Shown here: positions 52,874-64,000 of the stretch, piece after piece
Position numbering within the stretch: position 1 is the stretch's first letter
How the letters are laid out: each line of letters begins with the position of its first letter
Assembly: GCF_014191725.1 (NCBI RefSeq)
Contig: NZ_JACHWZ010000005.1
Coordinates: 186,001-250,000, forward strand
Length of the DNA stretch: 64,000 nt
Direction: 5' to 3'
From: Microbulbifer rhizosphaerae
GTDB taxonomy: Bacteria; Pseudomonadota; Gammaproteobacteria; Pseudomonadales; Cellvibrionaceae
The notes under the pieces: generated by a model
What the model was told of the DNA's origin: nothing
Seen by the model: the letters and a program-made list of their open reading frames with translations, nothing else
Database searches by the model: none
Position numbers and translations under genes: made by a program

Positions 52874-53536
52874 GTGCGGGAGTACTGTCCACCAACCGAA
52901 CCATTTCTCTCGATAGTTTACTGTGACGAGGCGCTGCTGGTGCTCGACAAACCCAGCGGGCTTCTCAGTGTGCCCGGGCGGGACCCCGCGCATCGCGACA
53001 GTCTCGCCAGTCGTGCCCAGGAGCAGTACCCGGGTTCCCTGACCGTACACAGGCTCGATATGGACACCTCCGGTCTGGTGGTGATGGCGCGCAATCCGGT
53101 GGTGCATCGGAAGCTCAGCGCCGGGTTCCAGAACCGGCAGGTTGAGAAAACCTATTGCGCAAAGGTGTGGGGCGAACTGGAGGGCGACGCTGGAGAAATC
53201 GACCTGCCGCTGATCTGCGACTGGCCGAACCGGCCGCGCCAGAAGGTGGACCAGGAAGTGGGCAAGCCCTCCCTGACCCGCTGGGAAAAAATCTCCCTGT
53301 CCGACGGCTCCAGCCTGGTGAGGCTGAAGCCGGTTACCGGCCGTTCGCACCAGCTGCGGGTGCACCTGCAGGCGACCGGCCATCCGATTCTGGGCGATCC
53401 CTTCTATGCCCACCCTCAGGCACGGGCGGCCGCGCCGCGGTTATTGCTGCACGCGACAGAACTCGCGCTCACTCACCCCGAGTCCGGCGAGTGGATGCGA
53501 TTTACCAGTGCAGCGGATGAGCGGTTTTTCCATTAA
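52874..53536 (+). CDS. rluA: RluA-family pseudouridine synthase
   Basis: 220 residues from GTG 52874 behind GGGGAG (REYCPPTEPFLSIVY), close to the 219 of E. coli RluA; an upstream ATG frame from 52802 is less likely. Catalytic Asp is in HRLDMDTSGLVV, and the RNA-binding GRSHQLRVHLQ is present. It makes pseudouridine in 23S rRNA and some tRNAs. The short form without an S4 domain agrees with RluA, but the exact member cannot be separated from RluA-like TruC. Confidence 0.85.
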   Translation: MREYCPPTEPFLSIVYCDEALLVLDKPSGLLSVPGRDPAHRDSLASRAQEQYPGSLTVHRLDMDTSGLVVMARNPVVHRKLSAGFQNRQVEKTYCAKVWGELEGDAGEIDLPLICDWPNRPRQKVDQEVGKPSLTRWEKISLSDGSSLVRLKPVTGRSHQLRVHLQATGHPILGDPFYAHPQARAAAPRLLLHATELALTHPESGEWMRFTSAADERFFH

Positions 53537-53583
53537 GGAAAAAGGGCGATCAAATTGACCGCCCCAGTGCTTTCCCGGCCGAC

Positions 53584-54102
53584 TTAACCTTTGCGTTCAA
53601 CGCCGAGTTCACCCAGGGTCCTGGCTATATCCTCTGCGCTGGTGGCCGGTTTGATATCCTCGTCGATCTTGAGAATGTTGCCGTCCATCCCGATGTAGAT
53701 AGTGACGCGTCGCGCGACCTTCACTGCCGGAACAAGTACACCATAGGCCTTGGCCACGGCGCCGTCCGGGTCACTCAGCAGGGGAAAGTCCGCCTCCTGC
53801 TTTTCGGCGAACTTGGTGTTGGTCTCGACTTTATCGGTGCTGGCCATGAAATAGGTGGTGTCGTACTGGCGGATCAGGTGGCCGTTTTCGGCCAGTGACT
53901 TGCATTCGATGGTGCAGCCGCGGGTAAACGCTTTCGGAAACCAGGCGATCACTACGGCCTGCTTGCCCTTGAAGTCCGCGAGAGAGTAAGTCTTTCCATT
54001 GGAGCCCTGCAGCGAAAAGTCCGGGGCGGGATCGCCGACTTCCAGTGCCAATGCAGGAAGGCTGAGAATTGACGCGAGCAATAAGCCGAATAAGCGTTTC
54101 AT
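53584..54102 (-). CDS. Exported peroxiredoxin (Bcp/PrxQ type)
   Basis: 172 residues from ATG 54102 behind AAGGA. Residues 1-18 are a signal peptide (LPALALE), so the enzyme is periplasmic. The thioredoxin-fold core has the CP-CR pair in FTRGCTIECKSL (Cys five apart, as in PrxQ). It reduces peroxides at the expense of thiols. A periplasmic form may protect secreted or membrane proteins; the electron donor is unknown. Confidence 0.85.
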   Translation of the reverse strand: MKRLFGLLLASILSLPALALEVGDPAPDFSLQGSNGKTYSLADFKGKQAVVIAWFPKAFTRGCTIECKSLAENGHLIRQYDTTYFMASTDKVETNTKFAEKQEADFPLLSDPDGAVAKAYGVLVPAVKVARRVTIYIGMDGNILKIDEDIKPATSAEDIARTLGELGVERKG

Positions 54103-54224
54103 AGTCTGATCCTTGTTGTGATTGCCCATGGTTGACCAAATGCAGGCCTCTATCCTACCCCTCGGAGACGGAAGACACCACGAAATTGGGCGCAGGTAAT
54201 TTATCCGGTTGAATACCCGCGGCC

Positions 54225-54257
54225 AAAATAAAAATGGCGACCACAGGGATCGCCATT
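54225..54257 (-). terminator. Terminator of tex
   Basis: On minus AATGGCGA pairs with TCGCCATT around a 9-base loop and is followed by TTTTATTTTGG. It lies 24 bases downstream of the tex stop. Confidence 0.85.
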
Positions 54258-54279
54258 CTTGACTGCCCGGGTATGCGAG

Positions 54280-56622
<2,343 letters not shown>

Positions 56623-56866
56623 CTTTTTCTCTTCTTACCTCTGACCTGTATGGCGCTAAGCTATGGGCTTTCACATTGCGGTTATCGCTTAACTCAGCGC
56701 CATTGACCTCTGAACGGCGCGACATTATGCGCGACCCGGGCGCAGGGAGAAAGGTTTGCGGCAGAGTGCAGGGGTTTGCGACAGCCTGCATCCAAAACCG
56801 GTACAGGGGACGTCGAACTCCAGTAAAATGCTCAACTAGTTAAAATTTGATCAACGGGGATGGCTG

Positions 56867-58120
56867 GTGAATCTGTCCAATAAAAACAAACTTCTGATTA
56901 TTGTCCTTCTCACGGGAGCAGCCCTGACGGCGGCGGTTCTGATGATGGCGCCCAAGCCGAAGGAGAAGGAGACGGAAGCGGCGGTGCCTCCGGTGGCCGA
57001 TGTGCTCTATGCCGAGCCGGGCCGGCAGACCCTGCTGGTACCCAGCCAGGGCTCGGTACAGGCCCGCCACGAGATAGAGCTGGTGGCCCGGGTCGGCGGG
57101 GTGATCCAGAGCGTCAACGATGCCTTCGTCGCCGGTGGCTTCTTTGTTGAGGACGAGCCGCTGGTGCAGATAGAGGCGGCGGACTATGAACACCAGCTCA
57201 TCCGCGCCGAGGGCCAGGTGGCCAATGCAGCCTCCGCCCTGGCCCAGGAACAGGGGCGCTCCAAGCAGGCCAAGCGCGAGTGGCGCGACCTGGGCAGCGA
57301 TACCGCCAACAGCCTGTTCCTGCGCAAGCCGCAACTGCGGGCGGCGGAGGCGGAACTGGCATCGGCCCGCGCCGACCGTGACCAGGCGGCGCTGGATTTG
57401 GCCCGGACCAAAGTCAGGGCGCCCTTCGCTGGTCGCGTGGTGGAAACTTTCGTGGATCTGGGCCAGTACGTCACCGCCGGCACCCGCCTGGCGCAGATTC
57501 ACAGTACCGGTATCGCCGAAGTGCGCCTGCCGCTCACCGATCACCAGCTGTCCCTGCTGAACCTGCCGCTGGGCAAGTCCATCGAAAATGGCCCCGCGGT
57601 GCGCCTGCGCGCACGGATCGCCGGCCGCGAGCGCGAGTGGCGCGGCCAGTTGGTGCGCACCGAGGCCAGTATCGATCCGAACAGCCGTTTCGTCTATGCG
57701 GTGGCCCAGGTGCAGAATCCCTATAAGGGCGAGGTTCCGCTAGTAAACGGCCTCTTCGTGGAGGCGGACATCGCCGGCAAGACTTTCGACAATATCACCC
57801 GGCTGCCGCGCCAGGCGCTGCACGAAGGCGACCACGTGCTGGTGCTGGATGCGGAGAACAAGCTGCGCTTCAGGGAAGTGGAATTGTTGCAGGCGGTGGA
57901 CGAGGATGTCTGGGTGCGCGGCGATATCGTCCCCGGCGAGCGAGTGATCGTGTCCAGTCTCGGCTACTCCCGCGAGGGCATGGCGATCACCGCCAATCCA
58001 CTGAACGACAAGCCGGCCGGCCTGTTGCTCGGCGATGAGGACGCGGCCGTTGAGCCGGCCGCTGAAGCCGCCTCTTCGGCCGCAGGCGCTGCAAGTGCCG
58101 CCACCGTGAGCGAGGGCTGA
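56867..58120 (+). CDS. RND efflux periplasmic adaptor (HlyD/MFP family)
   Basis: 417 residues from GTG 56867. The N-terminal segment (about 8-28) is a membrane anchor. The lipoyl-like halves and coiled coil span about 60-185 (ARVGGVIQSVNDAFVAGGFF, VRAPFAGRVVETFVDLGQYV), and the beta-barrel region follows. The tail (from about 385) is low-complexity Ala/Glu. It couples the inner-membrane RND pump, encoded three bases downstream, to an outer-membrane channel that is not in this window. Substrate unknown. Confidence 0.92.
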   Translation: MNLSNKNKLLIIVLLTGAALTAAVLMMAPKPKEKETEAAVPPVADVLYAEPGRQTLLVPSQGSVQARHEIELVARVGGVIQSVNDAFVAGGFFVEDEPLVQIEAADYEHQLIRAEGQVANAASALAQEQGRSKQAKREWRDLGSDTANSLFLRKPQLRAAEAELASARADRDQAALDLARTKVRAPFAGRVVETFVDLGQYVTAGTRLAQIHSTGIAEVRLPLTDHQLSLLNLPLGKSIENGPAVRLRARIAGREREWRGQLVRTEASIDPNSRFVYAVAQVQNPYKGEVPLVNGLFVEADIAGKTFDNITRLPRQALHEGDHVLVLDAENKLRFREVELLQAVDEDVWVRGDIVPGERVIVSSLGYSREGMAITANPLNDKPAGLLLGDEDAAVEPAAEAASSAAGAASAATVSEG

Positions 58121-58122
58121 TC

Positions 58123-61100
58123 ATGCAGGGCATCATCGGATGGTTCGTACGCAACAGTAAGGCCGCCAACCTGCTGATGATCATGATCATCATCGGCGGC
58201 CTGTTCGGCATTTCCCATATCGGCCGCGAGGTGTTCCCGACCATCAACCCGGGCATAGTGCGGGTGGAAATCAGCTACCCGGGCGCAGGCCCTAAAGAGG
58301 TGGAGCAGCAGGTCACCCTGCGGGTGGAACAGGCCATCGCCGACGTCAAGGGCATCAAGGAGGTGAACTCCCGGTCCATGCGCAGCCACAGCTCCGTGCA
58401 GGTCCAGGCGGTGGACGGCTACGACGAGCTGCGTCTGCTCAACGATATCAAGGTGCAGGTGGATTCCATCAACACCTTCCCCGCGGATATAGAGCGGCCG
58501 GTGATCTCCCTCGCTGAGTGGTCGGCGCAGATGATGCATATCGCCATCGGCGGACCGGTATCGCCGCGACAGCTGAAGGACACGGCGTTGGACCTGCGCG
58601 ACAAGCTGCTGCTGATCCCCGGCGTGCGCCAGATTGAAGTCTGGGGAGACCGTGCCGACGAGGTCTCCATCGAGGTCTCGGAACTGGACCTGCGTCGCTA
58701 CAACCTGAGCTTTGACGATGTCGCCAATGCGGTGCGCCGCTCCTCCCTGGACCTGCCCGCGGGCATGGTGCGCTCCGACCGCGGCGATATCCAGGTGCAG
58801 ACCCGCGGCCAGGCCTATACCGCCGCCGACTTCGCGCGCATTCCGCTGATCAGCCGCGCCGACGGCACTCAACTGCTGCTGGGCGACGTGGCAGACATAG
58901 AGGATGGCTTCGAGGAAGAGGGCTCGGTGATCCGCTTCAACGGCAAGCCGGCCATGAACCTGCGTGTCATGCAGGGCGAGCCCCTGGACGTGGTGGCCAC
59001 CGCGGAGAGCATCAAGCAATTCATGGCCGAGGCCCGCGAGCAGCTGCCGCCGGGCATGGAATTCGAGATCTGGTTCGACTTCTCCAAGGCCTACGAGGGC
59101 CGCATGAACCTGCTCGCGGGCAACGCCCTCGGCGGCCTGGTGCTGGTGTTCGTACTGCTGATGCTGTTCCTGCGCCCGCTGCTGGCGGTCTGGGTCACCA
59201 TCGGCATCGCCACCGCCTTTATGGGCGCCTTCTGGCTGCTGCCGGTGACCGGGGTGACGCTGAACATGCTGTCGCTGTTCGCCTTCCTGCTGATCCTGGG
59301 GATCGTGGTGGATGATGCGATCATCGTAGGCGAGGCGGTGCACGCGGCCCACGATCGCGGCGTGACCGGGCTGGCGGCTGCCGAAGAGGGCGTTAAGCAA
59401 GTCTCCTCGCCGGTGATTTTCGCCGTGGTGTCCACCATGGTCTTCTTTGTACCCATGCTGTTCCTGCCCGGCTATACGTCGCAGATGATGCTGCCGCTGC
59501 CGGTGGTTGTGCTGCTGGCGCTATCCTTCTCTCTGATCGAGTCGCTGTTGATACTGCCGGCGCACTTGGTGAATATGAAGCCGGAAAAAAAGGCTACATC
59601 CGGCCTTGGCCTCAAGCTGCAGAAACTGCGCGCCAAGTTCGCCGGCGGCATGACCGTGGCCAGCGAAAAATACTATATGCCGCTGCTGGAGAAATCCCTC
59701 GGCAACAGCCGCGTCACGGTGATGGTCTTCCTGATGTCGCTGCTGCTGTCCTTTGCGGTGTTCAAGGGCGGCTATATCGGCTCGGCCTTCTCGCCCAAGG
59801 TTCCCTCCGACCTGCTGGAGTTGAGCACCACCATGGCCCCCGGTGAATCCTTTGAGGAAGCCAAGCGGGTCATGGAGCAGTTCGAACGCGCCGGTGACGA
59901 ACTGGCACAAGACGAGGAAATGCTGGAGCTGAACAGCGGCGAACCATTTGTGAAGAACACCATGGTGTTCCTGTGGCGCGGCAACATCTACGTGATATTG
60001 CAGCTCACCGAGGGCGAGCTGCGCGATGTTACCTCCGAACAACTGGCGCTGCGCTGGCGCGAGTATATCGGCGAGTTGCCCGCCAGCGTCGAGGAGATGA
60101 ACATCACCGCCACCATCAACGAAGACAACGGCGGCATGTCTCTGAACCTGAGCACCGCTTCCGGCGATATGGACGAACTGCGTGAGGCCGCCGATGCGGT
60201 GAAAAAGGCGCTGGACGGCTACGCCGGCGTCTACGATGTGCGCGACAACCTGGTCAGTGCCCGCCGAGATATCGAGATCCAACTGAAACCCCACGCCACC
60301 AATATGGGCATCGGCCTCGCCGACGTAGCCAAGCAGGTGCGCCAGGGTTTCTACGGCGAAGAGGTACAGCGCATCCCCCGCGGCCGCGAGGACGTGCGCG
60401 TAATGGTGCGCTATCCAGAAGAGGAGCGTGCCAGCGAGGAGCAGATGGACCGCATCCGCATCCGCACCAGTGGGGGCGAGATTCCGTTCAGTGCGGTGGC
60501 CGATGCGGTCTATGTGCCCGGCTACACCACCATCCGTCGTCACGACCGCGAGCGCACGGTGCAGGTTACCGCGGAGCTGACCCCGGGCGCGGCTTCGGCC
60601 CACGAAATCCTGCAGCAGCTGCGCGAGAACAACGTGCCGGAATGGGAAAAGCAGTTCCCGGGTTTCTCGCTGAAAACCGGCGGTGAAATGCAGGAAGAGG
60701 AGGAGTTCAGTGGTGCCATCATTGCGTTCTTCGTGCTGTCGCTGTTTACGATCTATGCGTTGCTGGCGATCGCCTTCCGCTCCTATTCGCAGCCGTTGCT
60801 GATCCTCACCGCAGTGCCCTTCGGCTTCTTCGGCGCCCTTCTCGGCCACCTGTTGATGGGCCACGATATCAGCATCATGTCCATGCTCGGCTTCCTCGCC
60901 GCTGCGGGCGTGGTGGTGAACGACAACCTGGTACTGATGGATCGCATCAACCAGCTGCGTGCCGAGGGCATGGCGGTGATGGACGCTGTAGTGCAGGCCG
61001 GGCGCGACCGCTTCCGTCCGATCATCCTGACCTCGCTCACCACCTTTATCGGCCTGGTGCCGATCATGTTCGAGCGTTCGATACAGGCGCAGTTCCTGAT

Positions 61101-61260
61101 CCCCATGGTGATCAGCCTCGCTTTCGGCGTACTCTGCGCCACCGCGGTGACCCTGATCCTGGTACCCAACCTGTACAAAGTGATCGAGGTGCTGCGCGTG
61201 AAAATTCGCGGCCGCCGTGGGCTGGAAGAGGAACTGCCTGTGTCGATGGAAAAAGCCTGA
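58123..61260 (+). CDS. RND family inner-membrane efflux transporter
   Basis: 1045 residues with the two-fold repeat of RND pumps: TM1 (about 10-30), large periplasmic loop, TM2-6 (about 335-500), TM7 (about 530-550), second loop, TM8-12 (about 865-1030). The proton-relay Asp pair is in GIVVDDAIIVGE (TM4). GHDISIMSMLGFLAAAGVVVNDNLVLMDRIN is the TM10-11 counterpart (two motif parts joined here in description only). It uses proton motive force to expel substrates via the adaptor upstream. The subgroup resembles AcrB/HAE1-like or lineage-specific pumps; substrate unknown. Confidence 0.93.
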   Translation: MQGIIGWFVRNSKAANLLMIMIIIGGLFGISHIGREVFPTINPGIVRVEISYPGAGPKEVEQQVTLRVEQAIADVKGIKEVNSRSMRSHSSVQVQAVDGYDELRLLNDIKVQVDSINTFPADIERPVISLAEWSAQMMHIAIGGPVSPRQLKDTALDLRDKLLLIPGVRQIEVWGDRADEVSIEVSELDLRRYNLSFDDVANAVRRSSLDLPAGMVRSDRGDIQVQTRGQAYTAADFARIPLISRADGTQLLLGDVADIEDGFEEEGSVIRFNGKPAMNLRVMQGEPLDVVATAESIKQFMAEAREQLPPGMEFEIWFDFSKAYEGRMNLLAGNALGGLVLVFVLLMLFLRPLLAVWVTIGIATAFMGAFWLLPVTGVTLNMLSLFAFLLILGIVVDDAIIVGEAVHAAHDRGVTGLAAAEEGVKQVSSPVIFAVVSTMVFFVPMLFLPGYTSQMMLPLPVVVLLALSFSLIESLLILPAHLVNMKPEKKATSGLGLKLQKLRAKFAGGMTVASEKYYMPLLEKSLGNSRVTVMVFLMSLLLSFAVFKGGYIGSAFSPKVPSDLLELSTTMAPGESFEEAKRVMEQFERAGDELAQDEEMLELNSGEPFVKNTMVFLWRGNIYVILQLTEGELRDVTSEQLALRWREYIGELPASVEEMNITATINEDNGGMSLNLSTASGDMDELREAADAVKKALDGYAGVYDVRDNLVSARRDIEIQLKPHATNMGIGLADVAKQVRQGFYGEEVQRIPRGREDVRVMVRYPEEERASEEQMDRIRIRTSGGEIPFSAVADAVYVPGYTTIRRHDRERTVQVTAELTPGAASAHEILQQLRENNVPEWEKQFPGFSLKTGGEMQEEEEFSGAIIAFFVLSLFTIYALLAIAFRSYSQPLLILTAVPFGFFGALLGHLLMGHDISIMSMLGFLAAAGVVVNDNLVLMDRINQLRAEGMAVMDAVVQAGRDRFRPIILTSLTTFIGLVPIMFERSIQAQFLIPMVISLAFGVLCATAVTLILVPNLYKVIEVLRVKIRGRRGLEEELPVSMEKA

Positions 61261-61276
61261 TACTCTGCCCGGGACC

Positions 61277-61313
61277 GCGGAGCTCCAGCTCCGCTTGCGG
61301 GCCATAGGCCCGC
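61277..61313. repeat. Palindrome family D, double hairpin
   Basis: GCGGAGCTCCAGCTCCGC (perfect) is followed by TT and GCGGGCC-ATA-GGCCCGC (perfect). The same two-hairpin plan occurs in reverse order at 2722-2757. Confidence 0.8.
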
Positions 61314-61418
61314 CCCCTGGCCTTTGCAGGTGATAGTACTCCGAGGAAATCCACAAACTCCTACAGGCCTGTGCGTTGCGAAGATCGACCCTAAATGCCT
61401 AAACTATCCACGAGCCAA

Positions 61419-61441
61419 AGCCGACCCGAGTCGGCTTTTTT
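61419..61441 (+). terminator. Terminator of the RND operon
   Basis: AGCCGAC pairs with GTCGGCT around CCGA, followed by TTTTTTATA. It lies 159 bases past the transporter stop and 36 before rsmE. Confidence 0.93.
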
Positions 61442-61476
61442 ATATCTATAACCTACTCCTCAAGGAATTCCCGGAA

Positions 61477-62211
61477 ATGCGCATTCCGCGTATCTTTTCC
61501 CCCGATCCGCTGGCCGGCCGCGACGAAATTGAACTGGACGAAGCCGCCTCCCGCCACCTGGTGAAGGTGCTGCGCCTCACCCCCGGCCGCCCGCTGGTGC
61601 TTTTCGACGGCAGCGGCGGTGAGTACGCTGCAGAACTGATCGATGCCGGCAAGAGAGCGCGGGTGCGCCTGGGAAGTTTTACCGCTGAGGATCGCCAGTC
61701 GCCGCTGGCACTGACCCTGGCTATCGGCATCTCCCGCGGCGACCGCTTCGATTGGGTGGTGCAGAAGGCCACCGAACTGGGCGCGACGCAGATACAGCCG
61801 CTGTTTACCGAGCGTTGCGAGGTCAAACTGAGCGGCGAACGGCTGCAGAAAAAACTCGGCCACTGGCGCCAGATAGCCGCCAGCGCCTGCGAGCAGTGTG
61901 CGCGCAACCGCCTCCCGGCTATTGCCGAACCACTGAAGCTGGCGCAGTATTTCCAGACGGCCGAAAGCGGCCTGAAGCTGGTGCTGCACCATCGTACCAA
62001 TCTCGATCTGCGCGAGCTGGATCGACAGCGCGGCAGACCGGATTCGGCGCTGCTGCTGGTGGGGCCGGAGGGCGGCCTGTCGCCGGCGGAGATTGATGCG
62101 GCGCTGCAGCGGGGATTCCTGCCGCTGCGCCTGGGGCCGCGGGTGTTGCGCACCGAAACGGTACCGGTGGCGGCGCTGTCAGTACTACAATTCCATTGGG
62201 GTGATTTTTAA
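61477..62211 (+). CDS. rsmE: 16S rRNA m3U1498 methyltransferase RsmE
   Basis: 244 residues from ATG 61477 behind AAGGA. A longer frame to 61324 runs through the terminator and is rejected. SPOUT-class knot motifs are LLVGPEGGLSPAEI and LGPRVLRTETVPVAAL, with the N-terminal PUA-like RNA domain before them. It methylates U1498 in the decoding centre. Single gene after the RND operon. Confidence 0.95.
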   Translation: MRIPRIFSPDPLAGRDEIELDEAASRHLVKVLRLTPGRPLVLFDGSGGEYAAELIDAGKRARVRLGSFTAEDRQSPLALTLAIGISRGDRFDWVVQKATELGATQIQPLFTERCEVKLSGERLQKKLGHWRQIAASACEQCARNRLPAIAEPLKLAQYFQTAESGLKLVLHHRTNLDLRELDRQRGRPDSALLLVGPEGGLSPAEIDAALQRGFLPLRLGPRVLRTETVPVAALSVLQFHWGDF

Positions 62212-62241
62212 TCCAATAAACACAAACGCACGGAGCAGCTC

Positions 62242-62607
62242 ATGACAAAACTCATCCTGTGGTTCCTGGCTCTTTTCATTCTCGTCGGGTCCCTCGCCAT
62301 CCTTATCAAGCCGGAACTCCAGCGCCAGTGGGTGGATAAACTCACCGGGGCGACCTACCGATTCCTCGCTTGGATGGCCGTGGTCATCGGCTTGATATTG
62401 TTGATGCTGGCGGACACACGCAGCTGGGTGATCCTCTTCAAGGTCCTCGGCGTGATCGCGGTGCTGAAGGGCGCCTGGTTGCTGCAGTCGGGTTATCCGC
62501 ACGGCAGGGATCGATTGCAGCGCCTTGTGGGCGGCAATGACCTTCTGGTACGTATCGTTGGCGGCATCGGTGTGCTGCTCGCGCTGGTACTCTTTTCTGC
62601 GAGCTAG
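62242..62607 (+). CDS. Small integral membrane protein
   Basis: 121 residues with four hydrophobic spans (about 3-21, 40-56, 65-82 and 98-117). Conserved-looking motifs are RFLAWMAVVIGLILL and VLGVIAVLKGAWLL. It may belong to a family of small uncharacterised inner-membrane proteins; I cannot name one. It begins 30 bases after rsmE and is followed 20 bases later by a HAD phosphatase, so it is probably co-transcribed with them. Confidence 0.7.
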   Translation: MTKLILWFLALFILVGSLAILIKPELQRQWVDKLTGATYRFLAWMAVVIGLILLMLADTRSWVILFKVLGVIAVLKGAWLLQSGYPHGRDRLQRLVGGNDLLVRIVGGIGVLLALVLFSAS

Positions 62608-62627
62608 TGTGGTGTAAGGTACTAAAG

Positions 62628-63275
62628 ATGTTTGCAACAGAACTGGTGATTTTCGATTGCGACGGTGTGTTGGTGGACAGTGAAAGTATTGTCTGCCGCA
62701 TCCTCGCCGAGGAGATGAACAAGCTCGGCCTGGAGGCGACCGCCGAGGAGCTGGACGAACAGTTCAGCGGCCGCCCGGCGGGGGACTGCCTGCTGGAAAT
62801 CGAAACCCTCTATGGCGGCCCGCTGCCGGAACACTATTTCCACAACACTGAGCGTCGCATCCGCGAGGCGTTTCATGCCGAACTGCAGCCGGTTTCCGGC
62901 ATCGAGGACCTGCTCGATCACCTGCTGCAGGTCAATCTGCAGAGCTGCGTGGCCTCCTCCGGTTCCCACGAGAAAATGCAGCTGACCCTCAACCGCACGG
63001 GCCTCTACGAATACTTCGATGGGCGTATCTTCAGCGCCGACGACGTGTCCCGCGGCAAACCCTGGCCGGACCTGTTCCTGCACGCGGCGCAGACCATGGG
63101 GGTGGAGCCCCAGCACTGCCTGGTGGTGGAGGACTCCATTCCAGGGGTCAAGGCCGCGGTGGCCGCGGGTATGCCGGTGATCGCGTACAGCGACAACCCC
63201 CGGCGCGCGCGGCAGCTGGAAAAAGCGGGCGCGCGGGTAGTGAGCGATGTGGTGGGGGTGCTGAACTTCCTTTGA
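62628..63275 (+). CDS. HAD-superfamily phosphatase (beta-phosphoglucomutase / GPP-like)
   Basis: 215 residues from ATG 62628. Motif I is FDCDGVLVDSES (catalytic Asps), motif II SSGSHEK (Ser/Thr), motif III Lys in RGKPWPDLF, and motif IV VVEDSIPGVKAA (metal Asp). The cap region (about 17-85) is the alpha-helical type I cap of small sugar-phosphate phosphatases such as YieH. Likely a cytoplasmic phosphatase on a phosphosugar or 6-phosphogluconate-like substrate; which one is not readable. Confidence 0.88.
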   Translation: MFATELVIFDCDGVLVDSESIVCRILAEEMNKLGLEATAEELDEQFSGRPAGDCLLEIETLYGGPLPEHYFHNTERRIREAFHAELQPVSGIEDLLDHLLQVNLQSCVASSGSHEKMQLTLNRTGLYEYFDGRIFSADDVSRGKPWPDLFLHAAQTMGVEPQHCLVVEDSIPGVKAAVAAGMPVIAYSDNPRRARQLEKAGARVVSDVVGVLNFL

Positions 63276-63377
63276 TCTGATCTCTGGAGCAAGGAAGCCC
63301 TTTCCCTCCCTCCCGGGCGCTATGGTCTACAATGAATTTAACGCCAGCCGCCGCCAGATGCCGGAGGTTTCCCGCCC

Positions 63378-63950
63378 ATGGCGAACGCCCGTTTTGCCGT
63401 TTTCCTGTCGTTGCCCCTGCTCGGTGCCCTGGCGCTGGGCGGCTGTTACGACCCCCACAAGAAATACGCCCTGAACCCCCTTCCAGCGGTGGCGGACAGC
63501 GAAGGCGAAAAAGCCGCGCGCAATGCCGCCCCCTTTGCCGATGAACTGGTGCGCTATCTGCGCGGTAAACCACGTGACCAGGGTAGTGAATTTATTCTGA
63601 ATGTGGAGTTCGAGTACGGTGGCTTTGCCCCCCGTATGGACAGCCTCGGGGATATCGAGGCGCTGCTGGTCATCATGCGTGACTATCCGGACCTGCGCAT
63701 TGTCATCGAGGGACACACCGACAACGAGGGCAAGGCGGAGAAAAACCTGAAACTGTCCCAGTGGCGCGCGAACTGGGTGCGCAGCTTCCTACTGGAAAGG
63801 GGCATTGCCGGGGACCGGGTGCAGGCCGAGGGTTTCGGCGACAGCCGGCCGATCGCCGACAACGACACCCCGGAGGGGCGCAAGCAGAACCGCCGGCTGG
63901 TGGTCCGCATTCTCAATTTCGATCAACCGCCGGTATCGGCGGAGTTATAA
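63378..63950 (+). CDS. OmpA-C-domain lipoprotein
   Basis: 190 residues. Lipobox LALGGC puts the lipidated Cys at 23. From about 75 on it has the OmpA-like peptidoglycan-binding domain: IVIEGHTDNEGKAEKNLKLSQWRANWVRSFL (motif read in parts), GFGDSRPIADNDTPEGRKQNRRLVVRI. Similar in plan to Pal/YiaD; it would tie the outer membrane to peptidoglycan. It begins about 100 bases after the HAD gene. Confidence 0.88.
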   Translation: MANARFAVFLSLPLLGALALGGCYDPHKKYALNPLPAVADSEGEKAARNAAPFADELVRYLRGKPRDQGSEFILNVEFEYGGFAPRMDSLGDIEALLVIMRDYPDLRIVIEGHTDNEGKAEKNLKLSQWRANWVRSFLLERGIAGDRVQAEGFGDSRPIADNDTPEGRKQNRRLVVRILNFDQPPVSAEL

Positions 63951-63963
63951 GAGGAGCTTCCCG

Positions 63964-64000
63964 ATGCCAGGTTGGCGTTTGCTGGCCGCGGTGAGTTTCG
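63964..64000 (+). CDS. Start of a further exported protein, cut by the window end
   Basis: ATG 63964 follows AGGAG by 8 bases. The first 12 residues MPGWRLLAAVSF look like the beginning of a signal peptide. Too short for a family call; probably co-transcribed with the OmpA-like lipoprotein. Confidence 0.6.
   Translation, partial: MPGWRLLAAVSF

Overview
The window looks like the chromosome of a GC-rich marine-type gammaproteobacterium of the Cellvibrionales / Microbulbifer kind. This is inferred from gene content and order (yggX-mutY-asmA, hisB-hisH-hisA-hisF, gpmI-envC-ctpA, rhodanese-grxC-secB, much as in pseudomonads), a complete hut operon and many small GC-rich palindromic repeats. Genus and species cannot be proved from the sequence alone. 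No rRNA, CRISPR array, transposase or integrase gene was seen.

Layout. 0-1.2 kb: 5' part of an outer-membrane barrel gene, a decayed tRNA and an intact tRNA-Phe(GAA). 1.2-7.5 kb (minus strand): yggX, mutY, an AsmA-family gene, and a ZnuD-like TonB-dependent receptor behind a small Cys/His-rich exported protein. 7.6-10.6 kb (plus): hisB, hisH, hisA, hisF. 10.8-14.9 kb (minus): gpmI-envC-ctpA. 15.2-16.5 kb (plus): rhodanese-like gene, grxC, secB. 16.6-18.9 kb (plus): GFA-like gene, hotdog thioesterase, short-chain dehydrogenase, Smr nuclease. 19.1-21.8 kb: a possible 35-residue membrane peptide, two META-domain lipoproteins and pyruvate kinase. 22-28.5 kb (minus): minor pilin operon fimT-pilV-pilW-pilX-pilY1-pilE.

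28.5-36.4 kb is the accessory part. It has lower coding density, a wrecked type II glutamine synthetase gene, three AraC-type regulators, a winged-helix regulator fused to an alpha/beta hydrolase, a 71-bp non-coding block present three times without gaps, and three small lipoproteins (one 57 residues long and easily missed). 36.5-43.2 kb is the histidine utilisation locus: hutH, hutU and hutC on minus, hutI and hutG on plus, with a HutC-type operator between hutC and hutI. 43.4-45.8 kb is a decayed junction: a lipoprotein, an LpxR-like remnant, ohr with a frameshifted ohrR remnant, and a superinfection-immunity-like membrane protein. 46-49.9 kb: a DUF3857/transglutaminase protein coupled to a Sel1-repeat lipoprotein. 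49.9-52.7 kb: a second-type pairing of methionine aminopeptidase with a ParD-like protein, divergent from a carotenoid-isomerase-like flavoprotein. 52.9-64 kb: RluA-type pseudouridine synthase, periplasmic peroxiredoxin, tex, an RND efflux pair, rsmE, a small membrane protein, a HAD phosphatase and an OmpA-like lipoprotein.

The most interesting signals are the regulator island with its triplicated 71-bp block and recombined 3' ends, the overlapping ParD-like/Map pair with a palindrome at its promoter, and a dispersed palindrome family whose terminal TAG serves as the stop codon of neighbouring genes.
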